Positions 45,513 to 54,307 of a DNA stretch of 64,000 nucleotides are shown here, piece by piece. The notes below the pieces were generated by a model. It worked only from the letters and a program-made list of their open reading frames with translations. It was not told the DNA's origin and ran no database searches. The stretch's first letter is position 1. Each line of letters starts with the position of its first letter. The stretch comes from Paraktedonobacter carboxidivorans (GTDB lineage Bacteria > Chloroflexota > Ktedonobacteria > Ktedonobacterales > Ktedonobacteraceae): NCBI GenBank assembly GCA_041156125.1, contig JBEVTI010000024.1, forward strand, positions 1 to 64,000, given 5' to 3'. A program made the position numbers and the translations under genes.

Positions 45513-45796
45513 ACAGTGCTCCTGGGATGAGTAATAACCAGCCAGACTGGCCAGGGGAAGATGCTTTGCAGGCAGAATATCACCGGGAACGCTACGCGAC
45601 CGCTCCCCGTGGCAAAGGCCACCCACTCTGCCTCCTCCCACACTCACCCTGTCTTTATACTTTTATAAAAAAGCGCGTCCGAACAAAGAAAACGTTCTCT
45701 GACGCGAAATAGCTTTCTCCACAGAATAGCATATTCACACACCTGCCGTCCAGCATGTATATATGTGCTATACGCGCAGGACCTGACCAGAATGCA

Positions 45797-46789
45797 CTAG
45801 AGGCTACTGGAAACTTGTAAAAGCTCTTCCGAGATATCGTGCCAGACGAGTTGATGAGCTTGCTGAATAGTAATGGTGTTCTTGCCCTGGCTCCGCGAGG
45901 TCATCTTGAGCGCGACACGCTGTTCAAAATTGGCAAACAGGGGTATCTGCTGGTCAAAAGCTGGCATGACGCCCAGCATAATATCCATAGGATCATAAAA
46001 CTCGCTGGAGTCGAACATTAAACCAGCCAGAGGTGAGTAAAGCTCAAGTAAGGCCTGGTGAGCTGGCGTAAAATAATGGGGAATCGCGCTGGACGCGAGT
46101 AAAGCGCCGACAACCCGAGCCTGGCGCAGAATAGGCGAAGCGATGGCGCTCTCCTCATAATCGGTCCAGTTGGCTGAGGTAAATGAGGTAGAATCCCGGC
46201 TCTCGACTATAGCCAGGCGATAGTTCATAACTGCATGGCCCGCCACCGACTCTGAGCCCAGAAACATCGTTTTCCGCTCTAACTCTCGCTCAAAGGGAGG
46301 TGTGCCCAGGCCGCGAACCTGGCGCAGACTACGTACCTTATGTCCCGGCAAAGGATGAACACAACAGACCAGCGCCAGCGATAACCCCAGCTTATCAGGA
46401 TCAAGATGCTCAAGTGCCCGCTCAAAAATCAGCTTATACAGCGTATCACCAGCCAGAATAGAGGGCGTTTTCGCGTAGACGCGCATGACCTGGGCATATA
46501 AATCGGCTGATACCTCTGGCACGATGCGCCCGCGCACCAGTTCTTCGCGGGCAATCAAGGGATAATCTACTTCTAGCAAACGTCGAAATTGGGCGACAAA
46601 CTCGGAGGAAATCGCCCCTACAAGCTGGCGCAGATTGTCTTCACGCGGATTCGATTCCCCCGTGACCCAGCGTCTCAATGTAATCACTGAAACATCCGCT
46701 TCATGAGCCAGTCGTTGCTTCTCCGGTGGATTCTTTGTCAAGAAACCTAGCATCTCTCGCCAGGTGTTAAATTCGCGTTTTGTTTCCAT
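45797..46789 (-). CDS. HTH (XRE-like) regulator with GAF-like sensor domain
   Basis: A protein of about 330 residues from ATG 46789 (METKREFNTW), with AAGAGAAAAG upstream; ATG 46831 is an alternative. Residues 10-60 form a lambda-repressor-type HTH (KQRLAHEADVSVITLRRWVT). A middle stretch follows, and then a GAF-like domain (about 150-290) with SESVAGHAVMNYRLAIVESR and IASPILRQARVVGALLASSA. This combination is common in Chloroflexota as a one-component regulator. It is separated from the GH1 gene by 115 bp on the same strand, so it could control it. Confidence 0.75.
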   Translation of the reverse strand: METKREFNTWREMLGFLTKNPPEKQRLAHEADVSVITLRRWVTGESNPREDNLRQLVGAISSEFVAQFRRLLEVDYPLIAREELVRGRIVPEVSADLYAQVMRVYAKTPSILAGDTLYKLIFERALEHLDPDKLGLSLALVCCVHPLPGHKVRSLRQVRGLGTPPFERELERKTMFLGSESVAGHAVMNYRLAIVESRDSTSFTSANWTDYEESAIASPILRQARVVGALLASSAIPHYFTPAHQALLELYSPLAGLMFDSSEFYDPMDIMLGVMPAFDQQIPLFANFEQRVALKMTSRSQGKNTITIQQAHQLVWHDISEELLQVSSSL

Positions 46790-46904
46790 TTCTTTTCTCT
46801 TGATGCTCTTCTCAGCTAGAAAGATAAACATTTCATTCCCCCGGCTTATAATAGTACGTTCCGCGCAAAAAATCAATCAAAAAAGGCACGCGCAAATGCT
46901 GGCA

Positions 46905-48287
46905 TTAGAGGAGAGCCACTTCTTCAGGCCTGTCTACCGCGCCAAAGATAGAGGTCATGGCCTCTGGCGCGTAGCGCTCAACGATCTCTTCAGTAATAGC
47001 GTTAGCGCGCGAGATTGCGCCAAAAAGAGCCGCGCTTTTGCGAGGAATGCGCTCCTGCGTGAGCGGATTCAGTTCGATCAAGCCAAAACGCGCCTTCCAA
47101 CCTTCGGCCCATTCAAAATTATCCACCAGCGCCCAGTGGAAATAGCCGCGTACCGGGACGCCTTCTTGAATTGCTCGATGCAGCATGGCCAGGTGCTCCA
47201 GGATGGCACGCGGGCGGCGATCATCTCTGGCATCGCAGAAACCATTCTCGGTGACATATAATGGCTTATTACCACGCGTCCGCTTGTGGACAGACTTGAG
47301 CACACGATACAAACCCTCTGGATAGATTTCTCCAAATGTTCCTTGTATGCCAGGATCGTTGATAACCGTGCCAGGGCGTACAAAGCGTTGCGCGAAGAGT
47401 TCGGATGGCTTCGTCGCATCAAAGCGGATCATCTCACGCGTATAATAATTGATGCCGTGGTAGTCACGCGTCCCAGAAGCACGAAGCAGCGGCTTCAGCA
47501 GCGTGTTGAATGGGAATGAGAAATGCCCGGTCTCGCCAGCTTTTAACAGCATCCAGTTAAAGCCCTCGTCCTGCAATGACGCGGTGGCAACATCCAGCGG
47601 CCAGTATGCTCTGGCTGGATCTAAGAGGCGGTAGTGCAGACAGTAGCCAATCTGCGCCTCAGGCTGAAGCTCCCTCAGGGCGTAAAACGCCTCGACATGG
47701 GCCAGCATGAGATTACGCATGACCAGCAAAGTGCGTTTAAGATCGTGTTCGCCGGGCGGGAACGTGCCGATCAAATAGCCCAGAGTCGCGTAGACGTTGG
47801 GTTCATTAAAGGTCATCCAGAAATCACACAGGTCCTGGAGGTGCGCGGCCACATATTTAACGTAGCGTATAAACAGGGGAATATTCGCAGGATTGGCAAA
47901 ACCACCGCGCTCCGCAAACCACAATGGCTCGGTAAAATGATGCAATGTTACGACTGGCAGCATGTGGCGCTGCCGCAAATCGCGCAGCATCACGCGATAA
48001 CGCTCGATAGCGCTGGTATCCCAACGCCCTTCCTCAGGCTCAATGCGACTCCATTCCAGGCTCAGCCGCAAAGCATTATTCTCTAACTGCTCAGCCCGCG
48101 CGAAATCTTCCTCAGCTCGCCCCCACCAGTCAGCCGCCGCGCCGCACGTCTCTCCCGATAAAATATGCCCCTGTTGCTCCCAGGCATGCCACTGACTATT
48201 TGTATTGCCTCCCTCGTACTGGTAGGAAGCAGAGGACGTACCCCACAAGAAACCACGCGGAAACTGCAAAATGCGTTTGCTGGCCAT
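46905..48287 (-). CDS. Glycoside hydrolase family 1 beta-glycosidase
   Basis: A 460-residue (beta/alpha)8-barrel enzyme. N-terminal signature FPRGFLWGTSSASYQYEGG. The acid/base is E162 in WMTFNEPNV and the nucleophile is E347 in LYVTENGFCD. The substrate-binding residues are HHFTEPLWF and WALVDNFEWAEGW. It has no signal peptide, so it acts inside the cell on imported glycosides (beta-glucosides or beta-galactosides) by the retaining mechanism. AAGGAG precedes the ATG. The HTH-GAF regulator follows on the same strand. Confidence 0.92.
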   Translation of the reverse strand: MASKRILQFPRGFLWGTSSASYQYEGGNTNSQWHAWEQQGHILSGETCGAAADWWGRAEEDFARAEQLENNALRLSLEWSRIEPEEGRWDTSAIERYRVMLRDLRQRHMLPVVTLHHFTEPLWFAERGGFANPANIPLFIRYVKYVAAHLQDLCDFWMTFNEPNVYATLGYLIGTFPPGEHDLKRTLLVMRNLMLAHVEAFYALRELQPEAQIGYCLHYRLLDPARAYWPLDVATASLQDEGFNWMLLKAGETGHFSFPFNTLLKPLLRASGTRDYHGINYYTREMIRFDATKPSELFAQRFVRPGTVINDPGIQGTFGEIYPEGLYRVLKSVHKRTRGNKPLYVTENGFCDARDDRRPRAILEHLAMLHRAIQEGVPVRGYFHWALVDNFEWAEGWKARFGLIELNPLTQERIPRKSAALFGAISRANAITEEIVERYAPEAMTSIFGAVDRPEEVALL

Positions 48288-48512
48288 TAAAATAAAGCTC
48301 CTTCGGCTATTGTTGCGCTGGTGTTCCTATTTTAACATAGAGTAGAACCGATGTATCCCCCAGAGATAAGTAGAAAGGTGAGCAGGAGCGGCTGGCTGGT
48401 CCGCAACTCAACCAACTATACCCACTCGCTGAGAAAAGGGGGATTGCTACGCGGCAGGTTGCAAGCGAACTAGACCATGAGACGGTGCTTAAAACGTGGG
48501 AATGAGCCATAT

Positions 48513-48566
48513 GTATACTGAGCGGCGGCTGATTGACCACCGCCAATCAGCCGCCGCTCAGTATAC
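48513..48566 (-). terminator. 23-bp perfect hairpin
   Basis: GTATACTGAGCGGCGGCTGA (48513 on, 23 nt) pairs perfectly with 48544-48566 around an 8-nt loop. It is the second of two hairpins after the redox operon. Confidence 0.75.
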
Positions 48567-48580
48567 AAGGAGGTAGAAAA

Positions 48581-48623
48581 GTTTTTGCGAAACAAGGCGT
48601 TGCGCGTCTTGTTCCGCAAAAAC
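48581..48623 (-). terminator. 16-bp hairpin directly after the redox operon
   Basis: GTTTTTGCGAAACAAG (48581-48596) and CTTGTTCCGCAAAAAC (48608-48623) pair with one mismatch. On the minus strand the arm ends in a short run of As and Ts. First structure after the stop at 48735. Confidence 0.7.
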
Positions 48624-48734
48624 TCTGGCAAAGGGCCTGGACTGCGGCACAGGCCAGGAATAAACTCGCGTTTTCCCTGGCCCAAAAATCTGGGCTGACT
48701 CATGATTGCCAACGGCATCTCATTTAAGACGAGA

Positions 48735-51143
48735 TTACTCGCGGATACGACGCGCGGGCAGCGGGCGCACCAGCGGGCTGATCACGGGTAGATCTTTCTT
48801 GCTGCGCGGCAGGCGTTGACGAACCAGGTAATTGGGAGCAACAGCAAGATCGCCTTTCTCCAGCGTAATGTCAGAGCCGAAGCGGTTGAAGAACGACAGC
48901 TCGAAATTGGGCGTCTCACCAAGCGCGCCGTGGGGGCAAACCTCAACACAGTCGCCGCAGAAGATACAGCGGTCGAGCGCAAAGGCGTAGCGCTTCAAAG
49001 TGCGCTCAGCCATCATCAACGAGCCTGTCGGGCAAACCTGGACGCAGGCACCACAGGAGACGCAGTCGGTATCATGCAAGCTGACATTGAAGGGGGTCGC
49101 GACGATAGTATCGAAGCCCTTACCAAACATGCCATAGCAGTCGGGACCGATGACATCGTGACAGACGCGCACGCACTGTGTGCAGTTGATGCACTTGTTC
49201 GGATCGCGCAGGATAAAGCTGTGCGACAGATCAACCTCGTAATCGTGATAGTCGCTCGGCTCGCCATCGTGGAAGCGGTTATCCGCCAGGCCATGCTCGA
49301 TACTGTAGCGTTGCAGGTCACACTGACCGGCAGCAGGACAGGCACACTGCAAGCAGCGAGCCGCTTCACGCTGAGCCTGCTCCTGGAGGTAGCCCTCTTC
49401 GATCAGGCGGAAGTTACGTGTACGGTCTTCGTAAGGCAACATTGGCATCTTGACCTTGGGCTCAACCGGCTTGTAGGGCACAATGTCGAAGAGATCGGGC
49501 TTGCGCTCCTCCAGTTCCAGACGGCGCGCAACCTCAGTCATATCCTCGCCGCGCAGGTAAGCGTCAATTGAGCGCGCGCCCAGCTTGCCCTGAGCGACAC
49601 ATTCGATGATAGTCTTCGCGCCCATCTGCGCGTCACCGCCAGCGAAGACACCGGGGCGAGCAGTCAGATAATTGTGCGGGTCAGTCTCGATTGTGCTCCA
49701 CTTGGTCCACTTGACGCCGGACGGCGCGTCCAGCACAGTAGTATCCGGTTTCTGACCAATGGCCGGGATGACTGTATTGCATTTGATCGTGAACTCGGAA
49801 CCAGGGACCGGCACTGGACGGCGTCGCCCGCTGGCATCCGGCTCGCCTGGCTTGGTCTGCTGATACTCAACTCCCACAACCTTGCCATCCTCGACCACGA
49901 CCTGCTTCTGGGCCACGCGCAGCATCAAATGCGTGCCCTCAGCCTCGCCATCCTCGACCTCTTCTGGGGTCGCGCCCATGTCGCTGCGCCCGCGATAGTA
50001 GGTAGTATGTACCTTGGCGCCCAGGCGTAGAGAAGTGCGAGTGCAGTCAAAGGTCGTGAAACCACCACCAATGACCACAACCTCCGTGTTATCATCCACT
50101 GGCACCTTCTTGCCTTCGACCTTATCGATCAGGAAACGGATTGCATTGACCACACCTTTGGCGTCCTCGCCAGGAATGCGCATCGCGTTACTTGTCCAGG
50201 CGCCAATCGCCAGGTAAACAGCGTCAAAGCCCTCGGCGAAGAGCTCATCTAGCGTAAAATCAACGCCAAGTTTGACATTGTACTGGGCCTCAACACCCAG
50301 TTGCCAGACATGATTAAGTTCGAGATCCATGCGATCTTTAGGCAGACGATACTCAGGAATGCCATAGCGTAGCATACCGCCAGCCTGTGGCTGCATCTCG
50401 AAGACCTTACAATGGTGGCCTTTGAGCGCCAGGTAGTAAGCAGCGGTCATACCAGCCGGACCAGCGCCGATGACGGCAACCTTCTTGCCAGTCGAGGGAT
50501 CTTGCGGATAGGGTACTGGCGCGTCGATCAAACAGGTCTCAGCCGCGTAGCCATGCATACGACAAATAGCGATATCCTCGTCCACCAGCTTGCGGCGGCA
50601 AGCCTGTTGGCAGGGATTGGGACAGGTCAGACCCAGGATAAAGGGAAAGGGCAACACCTCTTTAACCAGGCGCGCAGCCTCTTTCATTGAGCCCTTGGCA
50701 ATCAGCTCCAGGTAGCCTGGAATATCGATGTGCGTCGGACAATCTACCTGGCAGGGTGGCTGACAATACGCGTTATGGTCAGAGAGCAGCATCTCCAGAT
50801 TGGTGCGCCGAATATGAAAAAGCTCGTCCGAATGGCTTGAGACAACCATGCCAGGCTGAGCAGGAGTCGTGCAGGACGGCAACGGCCTCTCGTGACCATC
50901 GATATGCACCAGGCACATACGACAGGCCGCGGTCGGCTCAAGCTTCTCGTCATTGCACATATTCGGAATATCGGTAATGCCCGCGTCAATTGCCGCGCTC
51001 AGGAGGCTCTGATTCTCGTAAGCCTGCACAGTTTTGCCATCAATGGTCAACGTAAAGCCGGGATGCCCGGTTGCGTTGCGCACCATCAGAGACTGCGCTT
51101 CCTTTGCTATAGGCGAGAAATTATCTCGGATTGATATAGCCAT
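48735..51143 (-). CDS. NuoG-N / GltD-like / ferredoxin hybrid FAD oxidoreductase
   Basis: An 802-residue iron-sulfur flavoprotein. Domain order: a plant-type 2Fe-2S domain (C63, C74, C77, C91) and the NuoG-like cluster motif HNAYCQPPCQVDCP (about 118-131). An alpha-helical Fer4 domain as in glutamate synthase small subunit follows (LTCPNPCQQACRR), then FAD and NAD(P) Rossmann motifs (VAVIGAGPAGMTAA and VVVIGGGFTTFDC). The C-terminal third has more ferredoxin-type clusters: CINCTQCVRVC, CVSCGACVQVCP and CIFCGDCVEVCP. This layout occurs in NADPH:acceptor subunits that feed electrons to NuoF-like or formate/hydrogenase partners. It is last in a four-gene leftward operon with NuoF, NuoI/NuoE and NuoB relatives. 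GGAAGAGG lies upstream. Confidence 0.85.
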   Translation of the reverse strand: MAISIRDNFSPIAKEAQSLMVRNATGHPGFTLTIDGKTVQAYENQSLLSAAIDAGITDIPNMCNDEKLEPTAACRMCLVHIDGHERPLPSCTTPAQPGMVVSSHSDELFHIRRTNLEMLLSDHNAYCQPPCQVDCPTHIDIPGYLELIAKGSMKEAARLVKEVLPFPFILGLTCPNPCQQACRRKLVDEDIAICRMHGYAAETCLIDAPVPYPQDPSTGKKVAVIGAGPAGMTAAYYLALKGHHCKVFEMQPQAGGMLRYGIPEYRLPKDRMDLELNHVWQLGVEAQYNVKLGVDFTLDELFAEGFDAVYLAIGAWTSNAMRIPGEDAKGVVNAIRFLIDKVEGKKVPVDDNTEVVVIGGGFTTFDCTRTSLRLGAKVHTTYYRGRSDMGATPEEVEDGEAEGTHLMLRVAQKQVVVEDGKVVGVEYQQTKPGEPDASGRRRPVPVPGSEFTIKCNTVIPAIGQKPDTTVLDAPSGVKWTKWSTIETDPHNYLTARPGVFAGGDAQMGAKTIIECVAQGKLGARSIDAYLRGEDMTEVARRLELEERKPDLFDIVPYKPVEPKVKMPMLPYEDRTRNFRLIEEGYLQEQAQREAARCLQCACPAAGQCDLQRYSIEHGLADNRFHDGEPSDYHDYEVDLSHSFILRDPNKCINCTQCVRVCHDVIGPDCYGMFGKGFDTIVATPFNVSLHDTDCVSCGACVQVCPTGSLMMAERTLKRYAFALDRCIFCGDCVEVCPHGALGETPNFELSFFNRFGSDITLEKGDLAVAPNYLVRQRLPRSKKDLPVISPLVRPLPARRIRE

Positions 51144-51203
51144 GAATTTCCTCTTCCGAGTTATAACAGGTCAGGGGCGTCCACAGCGCGCCCTGTGAGA
51201 TCT

Positions 51204-52529
51204 CTAAGGTAAGACGTGCTTGGTCACAAAACGATGCGAGCGCAGAGGGCTACAGGTTCCGGTGGGACACTCCTGCTCCTCAATATGGACCCGGAAATGT
51301 TCCGGCCAGTAATGTTTCGCTGTCTTGAGCGCGTTGGTAGCCTGGATGCCAAAGCCACATAGCGAGCCATCTGGCACATAGGCCGCGAACTCGTCCAGCA
51401 TAGCCAGATCATTTTTCAGCCCCAGATCGCTCACCATGCCTTCCAGGATACCTGTAATACGCTTCAGACCCAGGCGACAGGGCACACATTTGCCACATGA
51501 TTCGTGGCTAAGATAGCGGCTACGGTCCATCGCCCAGGAGACCATACAGGTATTCGCGGGCAGCAATTCGACGACACCAGAGCCAACAATCGCGCCAGCC
51601 TCCTCGATGGGATCGAAATCGAAGGGTGTATCGAGCAATGTCAGGGGCAGAGCACCCCCTTCAGCGCCACCCACTACAACCGCTAGCAACTCGCCCTCCG
51701 CGCGGCTATAGCCAGCGTGGCGCAAGACCTCGCGCAGGGTCGTACCAAACGGCACCTCAATGACTCTGGGTTCGCTATCGGGCAGATAATCATAGACGGT
51801 CAGCACCTTGGTGCCACCGGAGGTCTGCGAACCAATGCTCCTGAAGGCCTCGGCCCCATCTCGCACAATCACCGGTACATTGGCCAGCGTCTCCACTGAA
51901 TTGATTGCAGTGGGGCATTCCCAGAGACCGAAGACTGCTGGATATGGAGGTCGCTGCTCAGGCATACCGCGCCGCCCCTTGATCGTCGCCAACTGCACGG
52001 TCTCCTCCCCACCCATAAAGCCAAGATCCACGCCCACAACATTAATCGTGCAGGTAAACTCGGTCCCCAAAATATCGCGGCCTACCAGATGCTCTTCAAG
52101 CGCCTCCTGTAAAGCCTCCTGGATCGTCGCCAGGCCCTCTTCATAGAGACTGCGTGTGAAGATATAAGCTTCCTGAGCGCCTACAGCATAGGCCGCCAGT
52201 ACCACTCCCTCGATCACCTGATGAGGATTGCGCTCCAGCAGAGCGCGCGCCGCCCACGAGCGCGGATCGGCATCATAGGCATTACAGACCACATAGCGGG
52301 TCTCGTTCTCCTGAGTGTTTACGACACGCCACTTCTCGCCAGTCAGACGACCCGCGCCACCGCGCCCGCGCAGCTTCGCGTCAAGCACCTGCTGGATCAC
52401 CTGCTCAGGGGATTGCTGGCGCAGAGCCTGCTCTAAAGCAGAATAGCCACCTTTACGGCGATATGCATCCAGTGAGCGCACATCCAACTCACCGCGCCGT
52501 CGAATTACACGATACTCAATCTCAGGCAT
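51204..52529 (-). CDS. NuoF-like NADH-binding flavoprotein subunit
   Basis: A protein of about 441 residues. KLRGRGGAGRLTGEKW and the NAD-binding stretch (YIFTRSLYEEGLATIQEAL region) are those of the 51-kDa NADH/FMN subunit of complex I and soluble hydrogenases. VDLGFMGGEETVQLATIKGRRG is also typical. Near the C-terminus SCGKCVPCRLG (CxxCxxC) and a later Cys (SLCGFG) bind a 4Fe-4S cluster. The ATG at 52529 overlaps the stop of the NuoI/NuoE gene by 8 bp and is therefore coupled to it. It should oxidise NADH and pass electrons to the other Fe-S subunits. Confidence 0.87.
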   Translation of the reverse strand: MPEIEYRVIRRRGELDVRSLDAYRRKGGYSALEQALRQQSPEQVIQQVLDAKLRGRGGAGRLTGEKWRVVNTQENETRYVVCNAYDADPRSWAARALLERNPHQVIEGVVLAAYAVGAQEAYIFTRSLYEEGLATIQEALQEALEEHLVGRDILGTEFTCTINVVGVDLGFMGGEETVQLATIKGRRGMPEQRPPYPAVFGLWECPTAINSVETLANVPVIVRDGAEAFRSIGSQTSGGTKVLTVYDYLPDSEPRVIEVPFGTTLREVLRHAGYSRAEGELLAVVVGGAEGGALPLTLLDTPFDFDPIEEAGAIVGSGVVELLPANTCMVSWAMDRSRYLSHESCGKCVPCRLGLKRITGILEGMVSDLGLKNDLAMLDEFAAYVPDGSLCGFGIQATNALKTAKHYWPEHFRVHIEEQECPTGTCSPLRSHRFVTKHVLP

Positions 52530-53262
52530 TGGGCTGCCTCTCATGATGAATATTACCCCAGACACCACGTTTATCAGGCGCCAGGCCACGCTCCGGCTGA
52601 TCATCACGCTTGATGCCTTTGATGGCCGGGGCTGGTTTAAACTTCGGACTCATCGTCGCGATACCAAACAGATCGCTCAGATCCACACCGCGCACCTGCA
52701 CAATCCGCTTGGCAGCGCGCAAGGGCAAATAGCCATAGAGGTCCATCACAGCGTCCAGCAAGGCTGGCAGCGCGCTGGCCTGATCCGACCAGGTTTCGAG
52801 TAACGCGTCAACCTGACTCAAATCGACCTCTGGCTCAAGATAGTCCTTGACAGGCATCGATACGCAAGGCGCGACTGGCTTATTATGATATTCGACGGCA
52901 TACTCAGAAATGCGCGCAGTATAATAACTAGCTTTTGGCGTACCAGAAGCCGGTCGAAGCTTATAAGATGAGTACTTGTCCGCGCCATCGCGAATATACG
53001 ATTTATACCAGTCTTTCTCACGCCAGCGATGCATAGGCTCGTATTCGATGGTAATCGCGCGCGGCGGGCAAGCCTTTTCACACAGCAGGCATGCCTCGCA
53101 CTTGAGGTTGTAGTCTGTTTCCAGACCATTCTCGGCAAGCAATTGAATCAAGCCGCGACTTCGTGGAGGCAGCTTTGGCTTCTCATAGGGATACAGACGG
53201 GTGACCTTGGGACGAAACAGATGGCTAAAGGTCAGGCCCATGCCTTGCAGAACACCACGCAT
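52522..53262 (-). CDS. Fusion of NuoI-like ferredoxin and NuoE-like N-terminal domain
   Basis: A 246-residue protein. The N-terminal 90 residues resemble NuoI (SHLFRPKVTRLYPYEKPKLP, then one cluster CEACLLCEKACP: C55, C58, C61, C65). The second 4Fe-4S motif of NuoI is missing. Residues about 150-205 resemble the helical start of NuoE (LPALLDAVMDLYGYLPLRAA, then VRGVDLSDLFGIATMSP). The thioredoxin-like 2Fe-2S cysteines of NuoE are absent. It looks like a compact bridging subunit built from parts of two complex I proteins. It starts 2 bp after nuoB-like and overlaps nuoF-like. Confidence 0.75.
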   Translation of the reverse strand: MRGVLQGMGLTFSHLFRPKVTRLYPYEKPKLPPRSRGLIQLLAENGLETDYNLKCEACLLCEKACPPRAITIEYEPMHRWREKDWYKSYIRDGADKYSSYKLRPASGTPKASYYTARISEYAVEYHNKPVAPCVSMPVKDYLEPEVDLSQVDALLETWSDQASALPALLDAVMDLYGYLPLRAAKRIVQVRGVDLSDLFGIATMSPKFKPAPAIKGIKRDDQPERGLAPDKRGVWGNIHHERQPNA

Positions 53263-53264
53263 AG

Positions 53265-53867
53265 CTACACCTCGATTTCCTTCTCACCACGAACCTTTAG
53301 ACCCTGCTTGTAGATCTTTTCGCGCAACTTGAGAATACCCTCAATTAAAGCTTCGGGACGCGGAGGACAACCAGGCACATAGACATCTACGGGCACAATT
53401 GTATCCACGCCTTGCACAGTATAATAACTATCATAGAACTCGCCACCAGAGTTCGCGCACTGACCCATGCTCAAGACCCATTTGGGCTCAGGCATCTGCT
53501 CCCACAGCAGGCGCAGGCGTGGACCCATCTTCACGGAAACCGTGCCAGCCACAATCATTAGATCGGCCTGGCGCGGACTCGCGCGGAAGACTTCTGAACC
53601 AAAGCGCGAGAGGTCATAGTGGGCCTGAGCGCTGGCTATCATCTCAATCGCGCAACAAGCCAGACCATAACCCAGCGGCCAGACCGATTTTGAACGCGCC
53701 CAGTTCTGCGCCCATTGCACCATATCCGCCAGACTCGTTAGCTGGACTGGCAGTTCTTGATCTCCTGGAATGTACTCCTGGGGACCACTGGCCATAACAA
53801 TTGGCACTGGCTTGCGCCGGCTCTCAGGCTCCTGCGCAGTCCCATCATTTTTGTGTTCGCTGCTCAT
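53265..53867 (-). CDS. NuoB/HoxY-like [4Fe-4S] subunit
   Basis: A 200-residue protein from ATG 53867 (MSSEHKND), with GGGAG at 10 bases; a start 15 codons further out is less likely. The four N2-cluster cysteines of complex I NuoB are all present: CC in GYGLACCAIEM (71, 72), C137 in SMGQCANSGG and C167 in VPGCPPRP. The opening LADMVQWAQNWARSKSVWPL also fits NuoB. First gene of the four-gene redox operon. Unlike any complex I operon, no NuoC or NuoD (49-kDa) gene accompanies it. Confidence 0.87.
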   Translation of the reverse strand: MSSEHKNDGTAQEPESRRKPVPIVMASGPQEYIPGDQELPVQLTSLADMVQWAQNWARSKSVWPLGYGLACCAIEMIASAQAHYDLSRFGSEVFRASPRQADLMIVAGTVSVKMGPRLRLLWEQMPEPKWVLSMGQCANSGGEFYDSYYTVQGVDTIVPVDVYVPGCPPRPEALIEGILKLREKIYKQGLKVRGEKEIEV

Positions 53868-54307
53868 ATTGGCAAAACTCCCATGCAAAGGTTTAGCAGC
53901 ACCAATGCTCACAGTTTTTAATTTGGGGTTATCAACAAAGAGACTTCTTAGTCCTATCTCTCAGCCTATCCTATTATAGCACGTCGCCTCCACACTGACC
54001 ATAGACGCGCTTATCCTTGCCAGAGCCAGCGCAAGTCCCTCTACACCACAGCTCACTGTTTGCTGGTACTTTTTTCCTGAGCGTTTTCTGGCAAAAGCTG
54101 GCTGCTCGCAATGGTCTCCCCGTTCTGGCATTATTTCAGGATCAGAGGCATTGGGTATGCTTTTCTCAGAAACTCATGTGCGAGAAAGACAAGCGCGACG
54201 CAGCGGAATCCGGCGCACGAGTTAGCCCCACTGTAGCCCGGCAGAAAACTTCGTGGTTCAGGGGAGCACGAAGTTTCTTGCAATGAAAGAAAGGCAGAGA
54301 GCAACCC
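53868..54307. other. Divergent intergenic region with a 5'-UTR hairpin
   Basis: About 440 bp between the redox operon (left) and the TIR gene (right). AAACTTCGTG / CACGAAGTTT at 54246-54255 and 54267-54276 forms a 10-bp hairpin with an 11-nt loop, 31 bp before the TIR start codon. It could limit translation or act as an attenuator. No gene that I believe. Confidence 0.5.

Larger units (their letters stand above)
48288..48734. other. Intergenic region with two tandem hairpins
   Basis: About 450 bp between the redox operon and the GH1 gene, both leftward. It contains two long hairpins (48513-48566 and 48581-48623), listed separately, and presumably the GH1 promoter in 48290-48500. No gene is visible. 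Confidence 0.6.

Noticed and set aside
48816..49571. A 251-codon plus-strand frame opposite the NuoG/GltD hybrid
   Set aside because: Antisense shadow; the minus-strand protein shows intact Fe-S and nucleotide motifs over the same bases.
54017..54286. An 89-codon frame upstream of the TIR gene
   Set aside because: No ribosome site and a composition unlike real genes here; it overlaps the hairpin in the TIR gene's leader.
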